Assembly: GCA_964406345.1 (NCBI GenBank) | Contig: CAYORK010000002.1 | Span: 1-64,000 of the forward strand | Source: SYAN01 sp964406345 | GTDB lineage: Bacteria > Actinomycetota > Actinomycetes > Nanopelagicales > Nanopelagicaceae | Direction: 5' to 3' | DNA length: 64,000 nt | Shown: piece by piece, positions 24,449-33,251 of the stretch | How positions within the stretch are numbered: the first letter of the stretch is position 1 | How the letters are laid out: every line of letters starts with the position of its first letter | Program-made: the position numbers and the translations under genes | Notes under the pieces: model-generated | Told to the model about the DNA's origin: nothing | Databases searched by the model: none | The model's input: the letters and a program-made list of their open reading frames with translations, nothing else

Positions 24449-27130
24449 GTGAACTCTGCCGAGATTCGAAAGCGGTGGTTGGACTTCTTCGAGTCTGGCA
24501 ATCGTCAGGGCCTTACTCACACTGTCGTGCCATCGGCATCGTTGGTGCTCAACGATCCCAATCTTCTCCTAGTCAATGCGGGGATGGTGCCGTTCAAGCC
24601 CTTCTTCCTCGGAGAGATCACTCCACCATACTCTCGAGCGACATCCGTGCAGAAGTGTGTCCGCACCCTCGACATCGATGAGGTGGGAAAGACAACCCGT
24701 CATGCCTCCTTCTTCCAGATGTGCGGGAATTTCTCCTTTGGTGACTATTTCAAGGAAGGAGCCATCGAGCTTGCCTGGGAGTTATTGACGCGATCCCAAA
24801 GTGATGGTGGATATGGTTTTGATCCTGAACGATTGTGGGTCACTGTCTACCTTGATGACGATGAGGCTGCGGATATTTGGCATCGTCAGATTGGAGTTCC
24901 CAAGGATCGCATCCAGCGACGAGGAATGGCCGACAACTTCTGGTCCATGGGTGTTCCGGGACCGTGTGGACCTTGCAGCGAGATCTATTTCGACAGAGGA
25001 CCCCAGTACGGAAAAGAAGGTGGACCGGTCGCGGATGAGAATCGTTATCTTGAGATCTGGAATCTCGTATTCATGCAGAACATTCGCGGCGATGGTCCCG
25101 GCAAAGAGGGATATCCGATCATTGGTGAGTTGCCAGCGAAGAACATCGATACTGGTTTAGGACTAGAGAGAACTGCGGCCCTCCTGCAAGGGGTAGAGAA
25201 CATCTATGAGATAGACACCACCAGCATCATCCTTCGCAAGGCATCGGAATTGACCGGAGTCCGTTATGGCCGTGAGATCAAAGACGACATCTCACTTCGA
25301 GTGATAGCTGATCACTCGCGCACTGCCGCGATGTTGATTGGCGATGGTGTCACGCCTGGCAATGAGGGTCGGGGATATGTTCTTCGTCGGATGATGCGTC
25401 GCGTTGTAAGGAATATGAGATTGCTTGGCAGTGAGGATCCGACTTTGGTCGATTTGGTCCGCGCTTCGATCGATGCGATGGCCCCTCAGTATCCGGAACT
25501 TGAGAGCGATCGACGTAGGATCGAGGAAGTCACCGCAGCAGAGGAATCCTCCTTCTTAGAAACGCTCAAGAGCGGTACCCAGATCTTTGATGTCGCAGCT
25601 AAGCGAGCAAAGGACTCGGGGGCGAAGAGTCTCGATGCGAGCGATGCCTTCAAGCTTCATGACACTTATGGTTTTCCTTTCGATCTAACCCTCGAGATGG
25701 CAGCAGAAGCAGGTCTCGCCATCGATGAGAATGGATTCAGATCCCTTATGCGGGAACAAAAGGAACGCGCTAAGGCTGACGCGAAGGCGAAGAAGAGTGG
25801 ACACACGGATCTGAGCGAATATCGAAATGTCCTTGAGTCGAATGAGCCCACGGATTTCGTTGGCTACAACAGGGTCGATTCCGAGTCCAAAGTCCTCGGA
25901 ATCATCTTTGAAGGTAGGTCAGTCGATAGCGGCCAAGGCGCCCTCGAGATTGTGCTCGATAGAACTCCTTTCTATGCAGAAGGTGGCGGTCAGCTAGCCG
26001 ATCACGGTCAGATCCATTTGGGCAACGGAGCGATCTTCGATGTCTTCGATGTTCAATCACCGATTCCTGGCCTTTACATCCATCGTGGTGAGATGGTCGA
26101 AGGAGCGGCTGAAATCGGACTGGCAGCGCACGCAAGGATCGATCTTGAGCGTCGACAAGGAATCTCCCGCGCCCATACCGCGACTCATATGGTTCACAAG
26201 GCATTCAGAGAAGTGCTGGGGGAGACTGCGACCCAAGCTGGATCAGAGAATGCACCCGGTCGATTCCGATTCGACTTCCCATCGACTTCACCTGTTTCAA
26301 GCAACGCTATGCAAGAGGTCGAGGGACGTGTCAATGAACTCCTCCTCTCTAATTTGCCAGTTACTGCTGCTGAGATGAGTCAAGATGAGGCTCGTGCAAT
26401 GGGAGCAATGGCGCTCTTTGGCGAGAAGTACGGTGACCGCGTTCGGGTAGTGAGTGTCGGTGATTGGGCACGCGAGCTCTGCGGCGGAACCCATGTTCAT
26501 GCCTCTGGTGAATTGGGTCTCGTGAAGCTTCTCAGCGAGTCGTCCATAGGTTCGGGTGTACGTAGGGTTGAAGCGCTCGTCGGAACCGATGCATTCTCAT
26601 TCCTCGCCCGCGAACATCTTCTTCTCTCTCGCGTAATGGACCTCGTCAAGGTGACTCGAAGTGAAGAGCTTCCCGAGCGCATTGAGGGCGTCCTTTCCTC
26701 CCTCAAGGAAGCGGAACGCTCGCTCGCACAACTCCGTGTTAGAGGACAAGTCGAAGAGCTTTCGGCAGCTCTGCCATCGGCTGAGATCGTGGATGGAGTC
26801 AGATGGTTTGGGAGACTCCTGCCATCAGGGCTCACGGGTGATGAATTGCGAGATATCGCTCTGGCGCTTCGGGATATTGAGCGCGGAAGTGTCATCACAT
26901 TGTCTTCCGTCACCAATGGGAAAGTCGTGCTCGTAACCGCGACGGATGCCGCAGCTCGAGAAAGAGGTGCCAAAGCTGGGTCGCTTGTGAAGTCCGGTTC
27001 GGTGGTGCTTGGTGGCGGCGGTGGAGGTAAAGACGATTTTGCACAAGGTGGTGGAGTTGCCATCGATAAGGTGAATGACGCGTTGTCGGCCATGCGCCAA
27101 GAACTCAAGAAGTCGATCACAGGATCATGA
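24449..27130 (+). CDS. alaS: Alanine-tRNA ligase
   Basis: Class II synthetase of 893 aa, full length. Order: catalytic domain with VNAGMVPFKPFFLGEITPPY and SMGVPGPCGPCSEIYFD; editing domain with zinc motifs RAHTATHMVHKAF (HxxxH) and ELCGGTHVHASGELG; C-terminal DHHA1-type domain with the glycine-rich VVLGGGGGGKDDFAQGGG. Proofreading of Ser/Gly mischarging is expected. GTG start; GAGGAG lies about 12 bases upstream, which is long, and no -10-like motif fits, so it is probably co-transcribed with the DUF948 gene 6 bases upstream. It overlaps ruvX by 4 bases. Confidence 0.97.
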   Translation: MNSAEIRKRWLDFFESGNRQGLTHTVVPSASLVLNDPNLLLVNAGMVPFKPFFLGEITPPYSRATSVQKCVRTLDIDEVGKTTRHASFFQMCGNFSFGDYFKEGAIELAWELLTRSQSDGGYGFDPERLWVTVYLDDDEAADIWHRQIGVPKDRIQRRGMADNFWSMGVPGPCGPCSEIYFDRGPQYGKEGGPVADENRYLEIWNLVFMQNIRGDGPGKEGYPIIGELPAKNIDTGLGLERTAALLQGVENIYEIDTTSIILRKASELTGVRYGREIKDDISLRVIADHSRTAAMLIGDGVTPGNEGRGYVLRRMMRRVVRNMRLLGSEDPTLVDLVRASIDAMAPQYPELESDRRRIEEVTAAEESSFLETLKSGTQIFDVAAKRAKDSGAKSLDASDAFKLHDTYGFPFDLTLEMAAEAGLAIDENGFRSLMREQKERAKADAKAKKSGHTDLSEYRNVLESNEPTDFVGYNRVDSESKVLGIIFEGRSVDSGQGALEIVLDRTPFYAEGGGQLADHGQIHLGNGAIFDVFDVQSPIPGLYIHRGEMVEGAAEIGLAAHARIDLERRQGISRAHTATHMVHKAFREVLGETATQAGSENAPGRFRFDFPSTSPVSSNAMQEVEGRVNELLLSNLPVTAAEMSQDEARAMGAMALFGEKYGDRVRVVSVGDWARELCGGTHVHASGELGLVKLLSESSIGSGVRRVEALVGTDAFSFLAREHLLLSRVMDLVKVTRSEELPERIEGVLSSLKEAERSLAQLRVRGQVEELSAALPSAEIVDGVRWFGRLLPSGLTGDELRDIALALRDIERGSVITLSSVTNGKVVLVTATDAAARERGAKAGSLVKSGSVVLGGGGGGKDDFAQGGGVAIDKVNDALSAMRQELKKSITGS

Positions 27131-27591
27131 TGGAGATTCCCCCTTCATCGCTTCAGAAGGGGAGGCGACTTGCGCTCGACTTCGGTCTCTCGAGGATTGG
27201 GGTCGCAGTGAGTGATCCCGACGGTGCATTTGCTTTCCCTACGACAGTGATCGATGCCCAATCCTGGGAGTCCGATCTCGCCAGAGTCGTTGAGGAGTAC
27301 GAGCCCGTCATCATCTACATCGGTTATCCCATCAACCTCTCCGGGGACGCTGGGAGTTCAGCCCGCCTGGCGCGAGAGTTCGCCATCGAAGTCGCATCGA
27401 TACATCCGATTCCCATCCGATTAGTCGATGAAAGGCTCACAACAAAGAGCGCGATCAGCGAAATGCGTGCCAGCGGTAAGAGCGAGAGAGAAGGCAGGAG
27501 TGATGTTGATTCTGTGGCGGCAACTCTCCTCCTCGAAGGAGTCCTCTTGACTGAGAGAAACACCTTGAGATACGCCGGAAGTGAGCTCTAG
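27127..27591 (+). CDS. ruvX: Putative pre-16S rRNA nuclease RuvX/YqgF
   Basis: RNase H-like protein (154 aa) of the YqgF family, implicated in 16S rRNA 5'-end processing. Seen: catalytic Asp in LALDFGLSRIGVAVSDPDG (near residue 17-30), YIGYPINLSGDAGSSARLA, VRLVDERLTTKSA with the second acidic cluster, and DVDSVAATLLLEG with the final Asp. ATG overlaps the alaS stop. The order alaS-ruvX-mltG-aroE is conserved in Actinobacteria. Confidence 0.9.
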   Translation: MMEIPPSSLQKGRRLALDFGLSRIGVAVSDPDGAFAFPTTVIDAQSWESDLARVVEEYEPVIIYIGYPINLSGDAGSSARLAREFAIEVASIHPIPIRLVDERLTTKSAISEMRASGKSEREGRSDVDSVAATLLLEGVLLTERNTLRYAGSEL

Positions 27592-28630
27592 CTCCATGCT
27601 CAACGAATTGAGAGATCGATCAAATCAAAGGGTTCTAGCTGTCGTTACTCTCTTGCTTATCGTCGTCACCTTAGGAATTCGAGAGTTTGCGAATCGCCCA
27701 CAAGAATTCTTGGACTTCAAAGCCGGAGAGAGTCAAGAGAGCACCGAGATCATCGTTGAAGAGGGTGATACTGGAGAAGAGATAGCAAGGAAGCTCGACA
27801 AGGCAGGAGTAATCGCCTCCTGGCAGGTCTTCTTTCAGTTGGCGATCAACGATCCAAGAGCGCAGCGAATCGCACCTGGCAGTTACATCATCGATACGCG
27901 GATACCTGCGACGGAGGCGATGAACCAGCTTTTGGATCCGAAACGCATCCAGGGGTTGGTCGCATTACGTGATGGTGTCCGTTTGCAGGAGGTACAAGAT
28001 CTCTTGGTAACCCTCGGATATGCGAACGTTCGGGAAGTTCTTGAAACCACGCCGGCGCCAGAGGGATTCAAGACCAGGTCATTAGAAGGCTATCTCTATC
28101 CAGCTCGCTACTCGTTCGAACCGGGGACTAGTACCGAGGAGGTCGTCAAGGCGATGGTGAGTCGGTTCATCTCTGCCGTTGCGGACCTTGACATTCGCAG
28201 GAATGAATTCGATCTCGCCGCAGAGGAGATCGTCACGATCGCTTCCCTGATCGAAGCGGAAGGTACTCCTGATGTCTTTGCAAAGGTCTCGAGGGTGATA
28301 CATAACCGCCTGAAGTTGGGTATGGCGCTTCAATTGGATTCGACAATTCATTATCTCCAGGGGTCGCGTGGCGAGATTTCTCTCACCCTTGATGAGACGA
28401 AGGTGAACAGCCCATACAACACCTATCGATCGCGAGGTCTTCCACCTGGACCAATCGGCTCTCCGACTCGGGCTGCAATAGAGGCAGCTTTGAAACCGGA
28501 GAAAGGGAATTGGACATACTTCATCACAGTCGCGCCTCTGGAGACTCGTTTTACGAATTCGTATGACGAGTTTTTGGAGTGGAAACGTCTCTATCGCGAG
28601 AACTATCGCAAGGGTCTATTCGATGATTAG
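27581..28630 (+). CDS. mltG: Endolytic transglycosylase MltG
   Basis: Membrane-anchored YceG-family enzyme (up to 349 aa) that cleaves nascent peptidoglycan strands and sets their length. Seen: N-terminal transmembrane helix (about residues 18-34), LysM-like VEEGDTGEEIARKLDKAGVI, EGYLYPARYSFEPGTSTEEV, the catalytic Glu in ASLIEAEGTPDVFAKVSRVI and LPPGPIGSPTRAAIEAAL. Start uncertain: GTG 27581 overlaps ruvX by 11 bases, and ATG 27596 is the alternative; neither has a clear Shine-Dalgarno. It overlaps aroE by 8 bases. Confidence 0.92.
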   Translation: MSSSSMLNELRDRSNQRVLAVVTLLLIVVTLGIREFANRPQEFLDFKAGESQESTEIIVEEGDTGEEIARKLDKAGVIASWQVFFQLAINDPRAQRIAPGSYIIDTRIPATEAMNQLLDPKRIQGLVALRDGVRLQEVQDLLVTLGYANVREVLETTPAPEGFKTRSLEGYLYPARYSFEPGTSTEEVVKAMVSRFISAVADLDIRRNEFDLAAEEIVTIASLIEAEGTPDVFAKVSRVIHNRLKLGMALQLDSTIHYLQGSRGEISLTLDETKVNSPYNTYRSRGLPPGPIGSPTRAAIEAALKPEKGNWTYFITVAPLETRFTNSYDEFLEWKRLYRENYRKGLFDD

Positions 28631-29435
28631 AGCTGCGGTGCTTGGTAAGCCAATCGAACACTCACTTTCACCGCTCGTTCATGGCCTGATCTACACCGAG
28701 CTAGGCATCGATCATGACTATCGTCGCTATGAGATGGATGAGCACCAAGCTGGCGATCTAATCCGCACTGCATTCGCGCGAGGGGATGAGAAGTGGAATG
28801 GATTCTCGCTAACCATGCCACTCAAGGAAGTGGGTTTTTCGCTTGAGCTGCCGATAGATGTCGCTGCTCAAGCGGCTCGATCCATCAACACCATCACACC
28901 TTCCGGGTCCTTCAATACAGACATTCCGGGTTTGGTACGGGTAATGAAGACTGAAGGAATCGAAGTGGAGTCGGTTGTCATCTTGGGTAACGGCGCGACG
29001 GCACGGTCCACTCTCATCGCGCTTGATTCCTTCGCGACAACCAAGTCGGTCACTCTTTTTCGTCGCAGTGAAGGGCGGGATCATCTCCTGCCGAAGTCGG
29101 AAAGATTTACTGCTCAGATAAGGAACCTTGCTGACTTCTCCAAGGAATCGCTTAGGGAAGGGGACCTTGTCGTTTCAACTCTCCCCGCGACAAGTCAGAG
29201 AGTGGTCGCGTCGGGATTTGTTGATTTCAGGGGAACCTTGGTCGATTTTTCATATGCTCCCTGGCCTTCGGTCCTAGCCGAGATCGTTTCAGCAAGGGTG
29301 ATTTCGGGATTGCCGATATTGGTCTCGCAGGCGGTTGATCAAGCAGCACTCTTTAGTGGGCTGGATTTCGATCGTGACGAGATGTATCGGAAGGTCTTGT
29401 TGTCCACAGTTCGGAGCACCGAAGTTATTCGATAG
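28623..29435 (+). CDS. aroE: Shikimate dehydrogenase
   Basis: Reduces 3-dehydroshikimate to shikimate with NADPH; 270 aa. Seen: N-terminal LGKPIEHSLSPLVHGLIY, the catalytic Lys in GFSLTMPLKEVGF, SINTITPSGSFNTDIPGLVR with the catalytic Asp, and a Rossmann domain with ILGNGATARSTLIAL. ATG 28623 lies inside the end of mltG (8-base overlap); the longer open frame back to 28563 is overlap only. First gene of a scattered shikimate cluster: four of the seven pathway steps after DAHP (aroB, aroQ, aroE, aroK) plus aroC are present. Confidence 0.92.
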   Translation: MIRAAVLGKPIEHSLSPLVHGLIYTELGIDHDYRRYEMDEHQAGDLIRTAFARGDEKWNGFSLTMPLKEVGFSLELPIDVAAQAARSINTITPSGSFNTDIPGLVRVMKTEGIEVESVVILGNGATARSTLIALDSFATTKSVTLFRRSEGRDHLLPKSERFTAQIRNLADFSKESLREGDLVVSTLPATSQRVVASGFVDFRGTLVDFSYAPWPSVLAEIVSARVISGLPILVSQAVDQAALFSGLDFDRDEMYRKVLLSTVRSTEVIR

Positions 29436-29445
29436 GTGGAAACCG

Positions 29446-29460
29446 TATCGTCAGTCCATG
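29446..29460 (+). promoter_or_regulatory. Putative leaderless promoter of the A24 peptidase gene
   Basis: TATCGT at 29446-29451, 6 bases, ATG 29458. Supports ATG 29458 over upstream in-frame starts inside aroE. Confidence 0.4.
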
Positions 29461-29886
29461 TCGTTTCATCTCGTCCTAGGACTTCTTGTTCTCACTGTAG
29501 CTAGTGTCACTGATATCAAGGAGCGACGGATCCCCAATCGTCTCCTGGCGGTGGCTTGCCTCCTACATCTTCTTGTGGCGATTATCGCGGAACGACTGAT
29601 TGTGGATTGGTTTCCATTTTTACTCTACGTGACGATCATCGCCGCACTCCTTTCCGGTCGTCGCTTTAGAAGTGTCCTTATCACCTCGATAGGCATGGGG
29701 GATCTCAAGTTGATCGGCTACCTTTTCCTCTTCGTAATGCCTCATGTAGATCTTCTTCACTGGTTCATCGGATTGTCGATCGCCTCAACGGTTACTATCG
29801 CAGTTTTGTATCTACGCGGACGGGAGCGAAAGAGCATCCCATTCGCTCCTCTCATCCTCCTTGGCACGATCGGTTCGCTTTCTTGA
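29458..29886 (+). CDS. A24 family prepilin peptidase (short form)
   Basis: A 142-residue membrane aspartyl protease of the type IV leader peptidase family. Seen: first catalytic Asp in VTDIKERRIPNRLL (about residues 18-31) and second in the GxGD motif GMGDLKLIGYLF (about residue 80), with five or so transmembrane helices. It is the short form lacking the N-terminal methylase domain. Such a gene lies between aroE and aroC in mycobacteria too. No pilin, Tad or type II secretion gene is in the window, so its substrates are unknown. It sits 60 bases upstream of aroC. Confidence 0.82.
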   Translation: MSFHLVLGLLVLTVASVTDIKERRIPNRLLAVACLLHLLVAIIAERLIVDWFPFLLYVTIIAALLSGRRFRSVLITSIGMGDLKLIGYLFLFVMPHVDLLHWFIGLSIASTVTIAVLYLRGRERKSIPFAPLILLGTIGSLS

Positions 29887-29946
29887 AGTGCTACCTTGAC
29901 AACCAAATACTCCGCGCGGGTCCCTACTCTGTGGGAGAATTCGCTC

Positions 29947-31122
29947 ATGCGTTGGTTGACTGCAGGCGAATCCCATGGTCCGGCTCTTACCGGAATCATT
30001 GAAGGGATTCCTGCTGGGGTTCCACTTACGACCAGAGATATCCAGAATGAACTCGGTCGCCGAAGGCTGGGATTTGGACGCGGTGCGCGTCAGAAATTCG
30101 AGGAGGATCAAGTCACCATCAAGGGCGGAGTTCGTCACGGCCTGACGCAGGGTGGTCCTATCGCAATTGAGATCGCGAACAGTGAGTGGCCCAAGTGGGA
30201 GAAGGTGATGGCTTCTGACCCAGTTGATTCGCAAGAACTTCAAGGGCTTGCTCGTAATGAACCATTGTCACGTCCTCGTCCCGGACATGCAGATCTCGTC
30301 GGTATGCAGAAGTACAACTTCACTGATGCCAGACCGATCTTGGAGCGCGCAAGCGCCCGGGAGACTGCGATGAGAGTGGCGCTTGCCGTGGTGGCTCGGA
30401 GGCTTCTCAAAGAAGTTGCTGGCACAGAGATCTTCAGCCACGTGGTGGCGATCGGCAAAGTTGAGGCCGGCGAGCGAACACCTCCAAGTTTCAAGGATCA
30501 AGGTTCCATTGATGAGAGCCCAGTGAGGGCTGCTTGGCCCGACCTCTCGGCGTTGATGGTTGCTGAGATTGAAGAGGCGCACCGCGAGGGAGACACTCTC
30601 GGCGGCATCTTTGAAGTCATTGTCGAAGGATGTCCAATCGGTCTCGGATCACACGTTCATTGGGATCGTCGAATTGATTCCAGACTGGCAGCAGCAATCA
30701 TGGGTATCCAAGCAATCAAGGGTGTTGAGATCGGTGATGGATTCGAGTCGGCATCGCGGCGGGGAAGTTCCGCACACGATGAGATCGAAAGGCGCGAGGG
30801 ATCGATCATTCGTACAAGCAACAGATCCGGCGGCACTGAAGGTGGCATGACCACGGGCGAAAGATTGCGAGTTCGAGGAGCGATGAAGCCCATTTCGACA
30901 GTTCCGAAGGCTCTTTCCACCATCGATGTGACCACGGGAGAGAGTGCAAAGGCAATAAATCAGCGCTCTGACGTTTGTGCGGTTCCTGCAGCTGGTGTCA
31001 TCGGCGAAGCGATGGTGGCGCTGGTGCTAGCAGGAGCACTCCTTGAGAAATTCGGTGGCGATCACATCACCGAGACGAAGAGAAACTTCCGCGCTTTCAT
31101 GGAGAACATCTCGGTCCAATGA
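29947..31122 (+). CDS. aroC: Chorismate synthase
   Basis: FMN-dependent enzyme (391 aa) converting EPSP to chorismate. Seen: LTAGESHGPALTGIIEGIPA at the start, GRGARQKFEEDQV, SRPRPGHADLVGMQKY, RASARETAMRVALA, and GGTEGGMTTGERLRVRGAMK, all family signatures. The open frame extends back to 29896; ATG 29947 gives the canonical N-terminus, with GGGAGA 9 bases upstream and a weak -10-like GAGAAT exactly 6 bases upstream. It overlaps aroK by 4 bases. Confidence 0.96.
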   Translation: MRWLTAGESHGPALTGIIEGIPAGVPLTTRDIQNELGRRRLGFGRGARQKFEEDQVTIKGGVRHGLTQGGPIAIEIANSEWPKWEKVMASDPVDSQELQGLARNEPLSRPRPGHADLVGMQKYNFTDARPILERASARETAMRVALAVVARRLLKEVAGTEIFSHVVAIGKVEAGERTPPSFKDQGSIDESPVRAAWPDLSALMVAEIEEAHREGDTLGGIFEVIVEGCPIGLGSHVHWDRRIDSRLAAAIMGIQAIKGVEIGDGFESASRRGSSAHDEIERREGSIIRTSNRSGGTEGGMTTGERLRVRGAMKPISTVPKALSTIDVTTGESAKAINQRSDVCAVPAAGVIGEAMVALVLAGALLEKFGGDHITETKRNFRAFMENISVQ

Positions 31123-31655
31123 TGGTAAGCACCGATGTTCCGCAGCGTATTGTCTTGATTGGTCCGCCTGGTGCGGGAAAGAGCACGGTAGGGGAGCTTC
31201 TCGCTCAAGAGCTGGGAGTGAACTTCACCGATACCGATCGAGAGATCGAAATGCAGAGCGGCAAAAGCATCTCCGAGATCTTCGTTGAGGATGGAGAGGC
31301 GCAATTTCGAAAGGTTGAGGAAGAAGTTGTTCTTCACTCTCTGGCAGAGAAGTCTGGGGTCATCGCCCTAGGTGGCGGTGCAGTCATGAGCGAAATGGTT
31401 GAGAGAGAGATAGGCCGCCTGAAGAGCACTGGGTGTTGTGAAGTTCTATTTCTCGATGTGACGATTGCCTATGCCGCGCCGAGAGTTGGGTTCAATAGAG
31501 AGCGACCCCTGTTGTTGGTCAATCCGCGGGCAAGTTGGCAGGAGTTGATGAATAAGCGAAGACCCATCTACTCACGACTTGCAACACGGACGGTTGATGC
31601 AAACGAAGATACGCCCGATCAGGTAGTAGCCAAGATTCGCTCGGAGTGGAGGTAG
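31119..31655 (+). CDS. aroK: Shikimate kinase
   Basis: Phosphorylates shikimate with ATP; 178 aa. Seen: Walker A VLIGPPGAGKSTVGELLA (about 12-29), FTDTDREIEMQSGKSISEIF with the Asp that binds shikimate, EAQFRKVEEE, and GVIALGGGAV. The lid segment carries NRERPLL. ATG 31119 or 31122 both possible; the first overlaps the aroC stop as ATGA. It is followed by aroB after 2 bases. Confidence 0.95.
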   Translation: MMVSTDVPQRIVLIGPPGAGKSTVGELLAQELGVNFTDTDREIEMQSGKSISEIFVEDGEAQFRKVEEEVVLHSLAEKSGVIALGGGAVMSEMVEREIGRLKSTGCCEVLFLDVTIAYAAPRVGFNRERPLLLVNPRASWQELMNKRRPIYSRLATRTVDANEDTPDQVVAKIRSEWR

Positions 31656-31657
31656 AG

Positions 31658-32707
31658 ATGCCCCACGGAGACGTGATTTTCACCGAGTCCATTGCGGAAG
31701 AGATTGGTCGCTTTGCATCCGGACGCCCAATCGTTGCTATCTCGTCACAGCAGATAAATGGATATGTGAACTTGGAAGAGCTTCTTCGGGGATCCCTGAG
31801 CGGTGTGCAGGTGATCTATCTTCCCGATGGAGAGGCCCAGAAGTCCTTCGTCCACTTCGAAGAGGTATTGGATCGACTGGCCGAGATCAGCTTTCCTCGA
31901 GATGGAGTCATCGTTGGCGTGGGCGGTGGGGCTACAACGGATCTTGCTGGTTTCGTGGCTGCGAGTTGGATGCGGGGCGTCGATTGGTTTGCAGTACCAA
32001 CAACTATGGCCGGAATGCTCGATGCAGCAATTGGTGGGAAGACTGCCATCAACACTTCAAAAGGCAAGAATCTAGTCGGAGCTTTCCATTTACCGGTAGC
32101 GACCGTGATTGACCAGAGATTCTTGAGAAGTCTGGGTCGTCGGGACCTCTCGGCCGGTATCGCAGAGGCCATCAAGTGCGGCTTCATCGCGGACTCAAAG
32201 ATCCTCGAACTCCTTGAAGAAGTGACCGAACTTGATCTCGCGGACGCAGCTCATTCTTCATCTTTGAACGAAGTCATAAGGAGGAGTGTCACTGTCAAAA
32301 CTGGGGTCGTTGCCCGAGATCTTCGCGAAGGAGGTGAGCGCGCCCACCTCAATTACGGCCACACTCTCGGTCATGCGATTGAAGTCGATGAGCGATTCCA
32401 GATTCGCCATGGTGAAGCGGTTGCCATCGGCATGGTTTTCGCGGCCGAATTGAGTCATCAGATCAATGGTCTCGATCCCAATCTCGTCGATCGCCATCGG
32501 GAGCTCTTGCGGAAGTTCTCATTACCCACGTCTTACAAGGCTGGTTCGTTCGATTCGCTCCTTCACATCATGGAGCGTGACAAGAAGGTCAAGGAGGGCA
32601 AACTGCGTTTCGTAACCTTGCAGGGATTGGGAGAACCTGTGTTGAGTGGAGATGTGGCAATTGACACAGCCCGAGATGTCTTCGACCGATGCGTGGCAAC
32701 TGCGTAG
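31658..32707 (+). CDS. aroB: 3-Dehydroquinate synthase
   Basis: NAD-dependent, metal-dependent cyclase (349 aa) converting DAHP to 3-dehydroquinate. Seen: YLPDGEAQKSF, GVGGGATTDLAGFVAASWMR, VPTTMAGMLDAAIGGKTAIN, GIAEAIKCGFIAD and HLNYGHTLGHAIEV with metal-binding His. Start: ATG 31658 is preferred over in-frame GTG 31646 because GGAGG lies 5 bases upstream of the ATG. It is followed after 11 bases by aroQ. Confidence 0.95.
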   Translation: MPHGDVIFTESIAEEIGRFASGRPIVAISSQQINGYVNLEELLRGSLSGVQVIYLPDGEAQKSFVHFEEVLDRLAEISFPRDGVIVGVGGGATTDLAGFVAASWMRGVDWFAVPTTMAGMLDAAIGGKTAINTSKGKNLVGAFHLPVATVIDQRFLRSLGRRDLSAGIAEAIKCGFIADSKILELLEEVTELDLADAAHSSSLNEVIRRSVTVKTGVVARDLREGGERAHLNYGHTLGHAIEVDERFQIRHGEAVAIGMVFAAELSHQINGLDPNLVDRHRELLRKFSLPTSYKAGSFDSLLHIMERDKKVKEGKLRFVTLQGLGEPVLSGDVAIDTARDVFDRCVATA

Positions 32708-32718
32708 GATGTGAAGTG

Positions 32719-33153
32719 ATGAAAAACATCTTGATCCTCAATGGGCCGAATCTCGGCAAACTTGGTTCGCGTGAGCACAAGTTCTATGGTGAACTCGATT
32801 ATGGCCAACTCTGCGATTTCATCACTTCACATGCGAGGAATATGGGGATCGCACCTGACATCCGACAAAGTGATGATGAGGCTGTGCTCATCGGCTGGCT
32901 TCATGAAGCGATGGAGAAGTCGCTACCAGTCATCTTCAATCCCGCCGCGTTCACCCACTATTCAATAGCCCTGCGCGATGCGTGCGCGATGCTCCGTGCG
33001 CCTTTGATCGAGGTGCACCTATCGAATCCACTGGCGCGAGAGGAGTTCCGCCATACCTCGTTCATCAGTGGTGTGGCGACCGGAACCATCGCTGGCTTCA
33101 AAGAGGACTCCTACCGGTTGGCTCTCATCGCCATGGACTCTCTCGTAGAATAG
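32719..33153 (+). CDS. aroQ: 3-Dehydroquinate dehydratase, type II
   Basis: Dodecameric type II dehydroquinase (144 aa). Seen: ILILNGPNLGKLGSREHKFY with the catalytic Tyr loop, RQSDDEAVLIGWLHEA, NPAAFTHYSIALRDAC with the catalytic His, and EVHLSNPLAREEFRHTSFIS. ATG 32719 with GAAGTG upstream; the frame back to 32689 is inside aroB. Symbol aroQ used for type II; mycobacterial literature calls it aroD. Confidence 0.94.
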   Translation: MKNILILNGPNLGKLGSREHKFYGELDYGQLCDFITSHARNMGIAPDIRQSDDEAVLIGWLHEAMEKSLPVIFNPAAFTHYSIALRDACAMLRAPLIEVHLSNPLAREEFRHTSFISGVATGTIAGFKEDSYRLALIAMDSLVE

Positions 33154-33185
33154 GCAACCTCATGGGACGCCCTGTGAGGGTGTCC
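33146..33185 (+). promoter_or_regulatory. Candidate efp leader: -10 and hairpin
   Basis: TAGAAT at 33146-33151 could start a transcript near 33158. GGACGCCCT (33165-33173) and AGGGTGTCC (33177-33185) form a 9-bp stem with one G-U pair and a 3-base loop, at the start of this leader. No U-tract follows, so it is not a plain terminator. A 22-codon open frame starts at ATG 33163 within it. Confidence 0.35.
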
Positions 33186-33251
33186 GCACCGTCTTTGATC
33201 GTGCGACAGACCAAGGAACCACCTGCGTAGAACTTGAGGATGGATTGAATC

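Noticed and set aside
29896..29901. Perfect TTGACA upstream of aroC as a -35 element
   Set aside because: No TAnnnT hexamer lies 16-18 bases downstream; the nearest -10-like sites are at the wrong spacing.
33163..33231. 22-codon open frame before efp as a gene
   Set aside because: No Shine-Dalgarno, no recognisable product and much of it is the hairpin; kept only as part of the leader finding.
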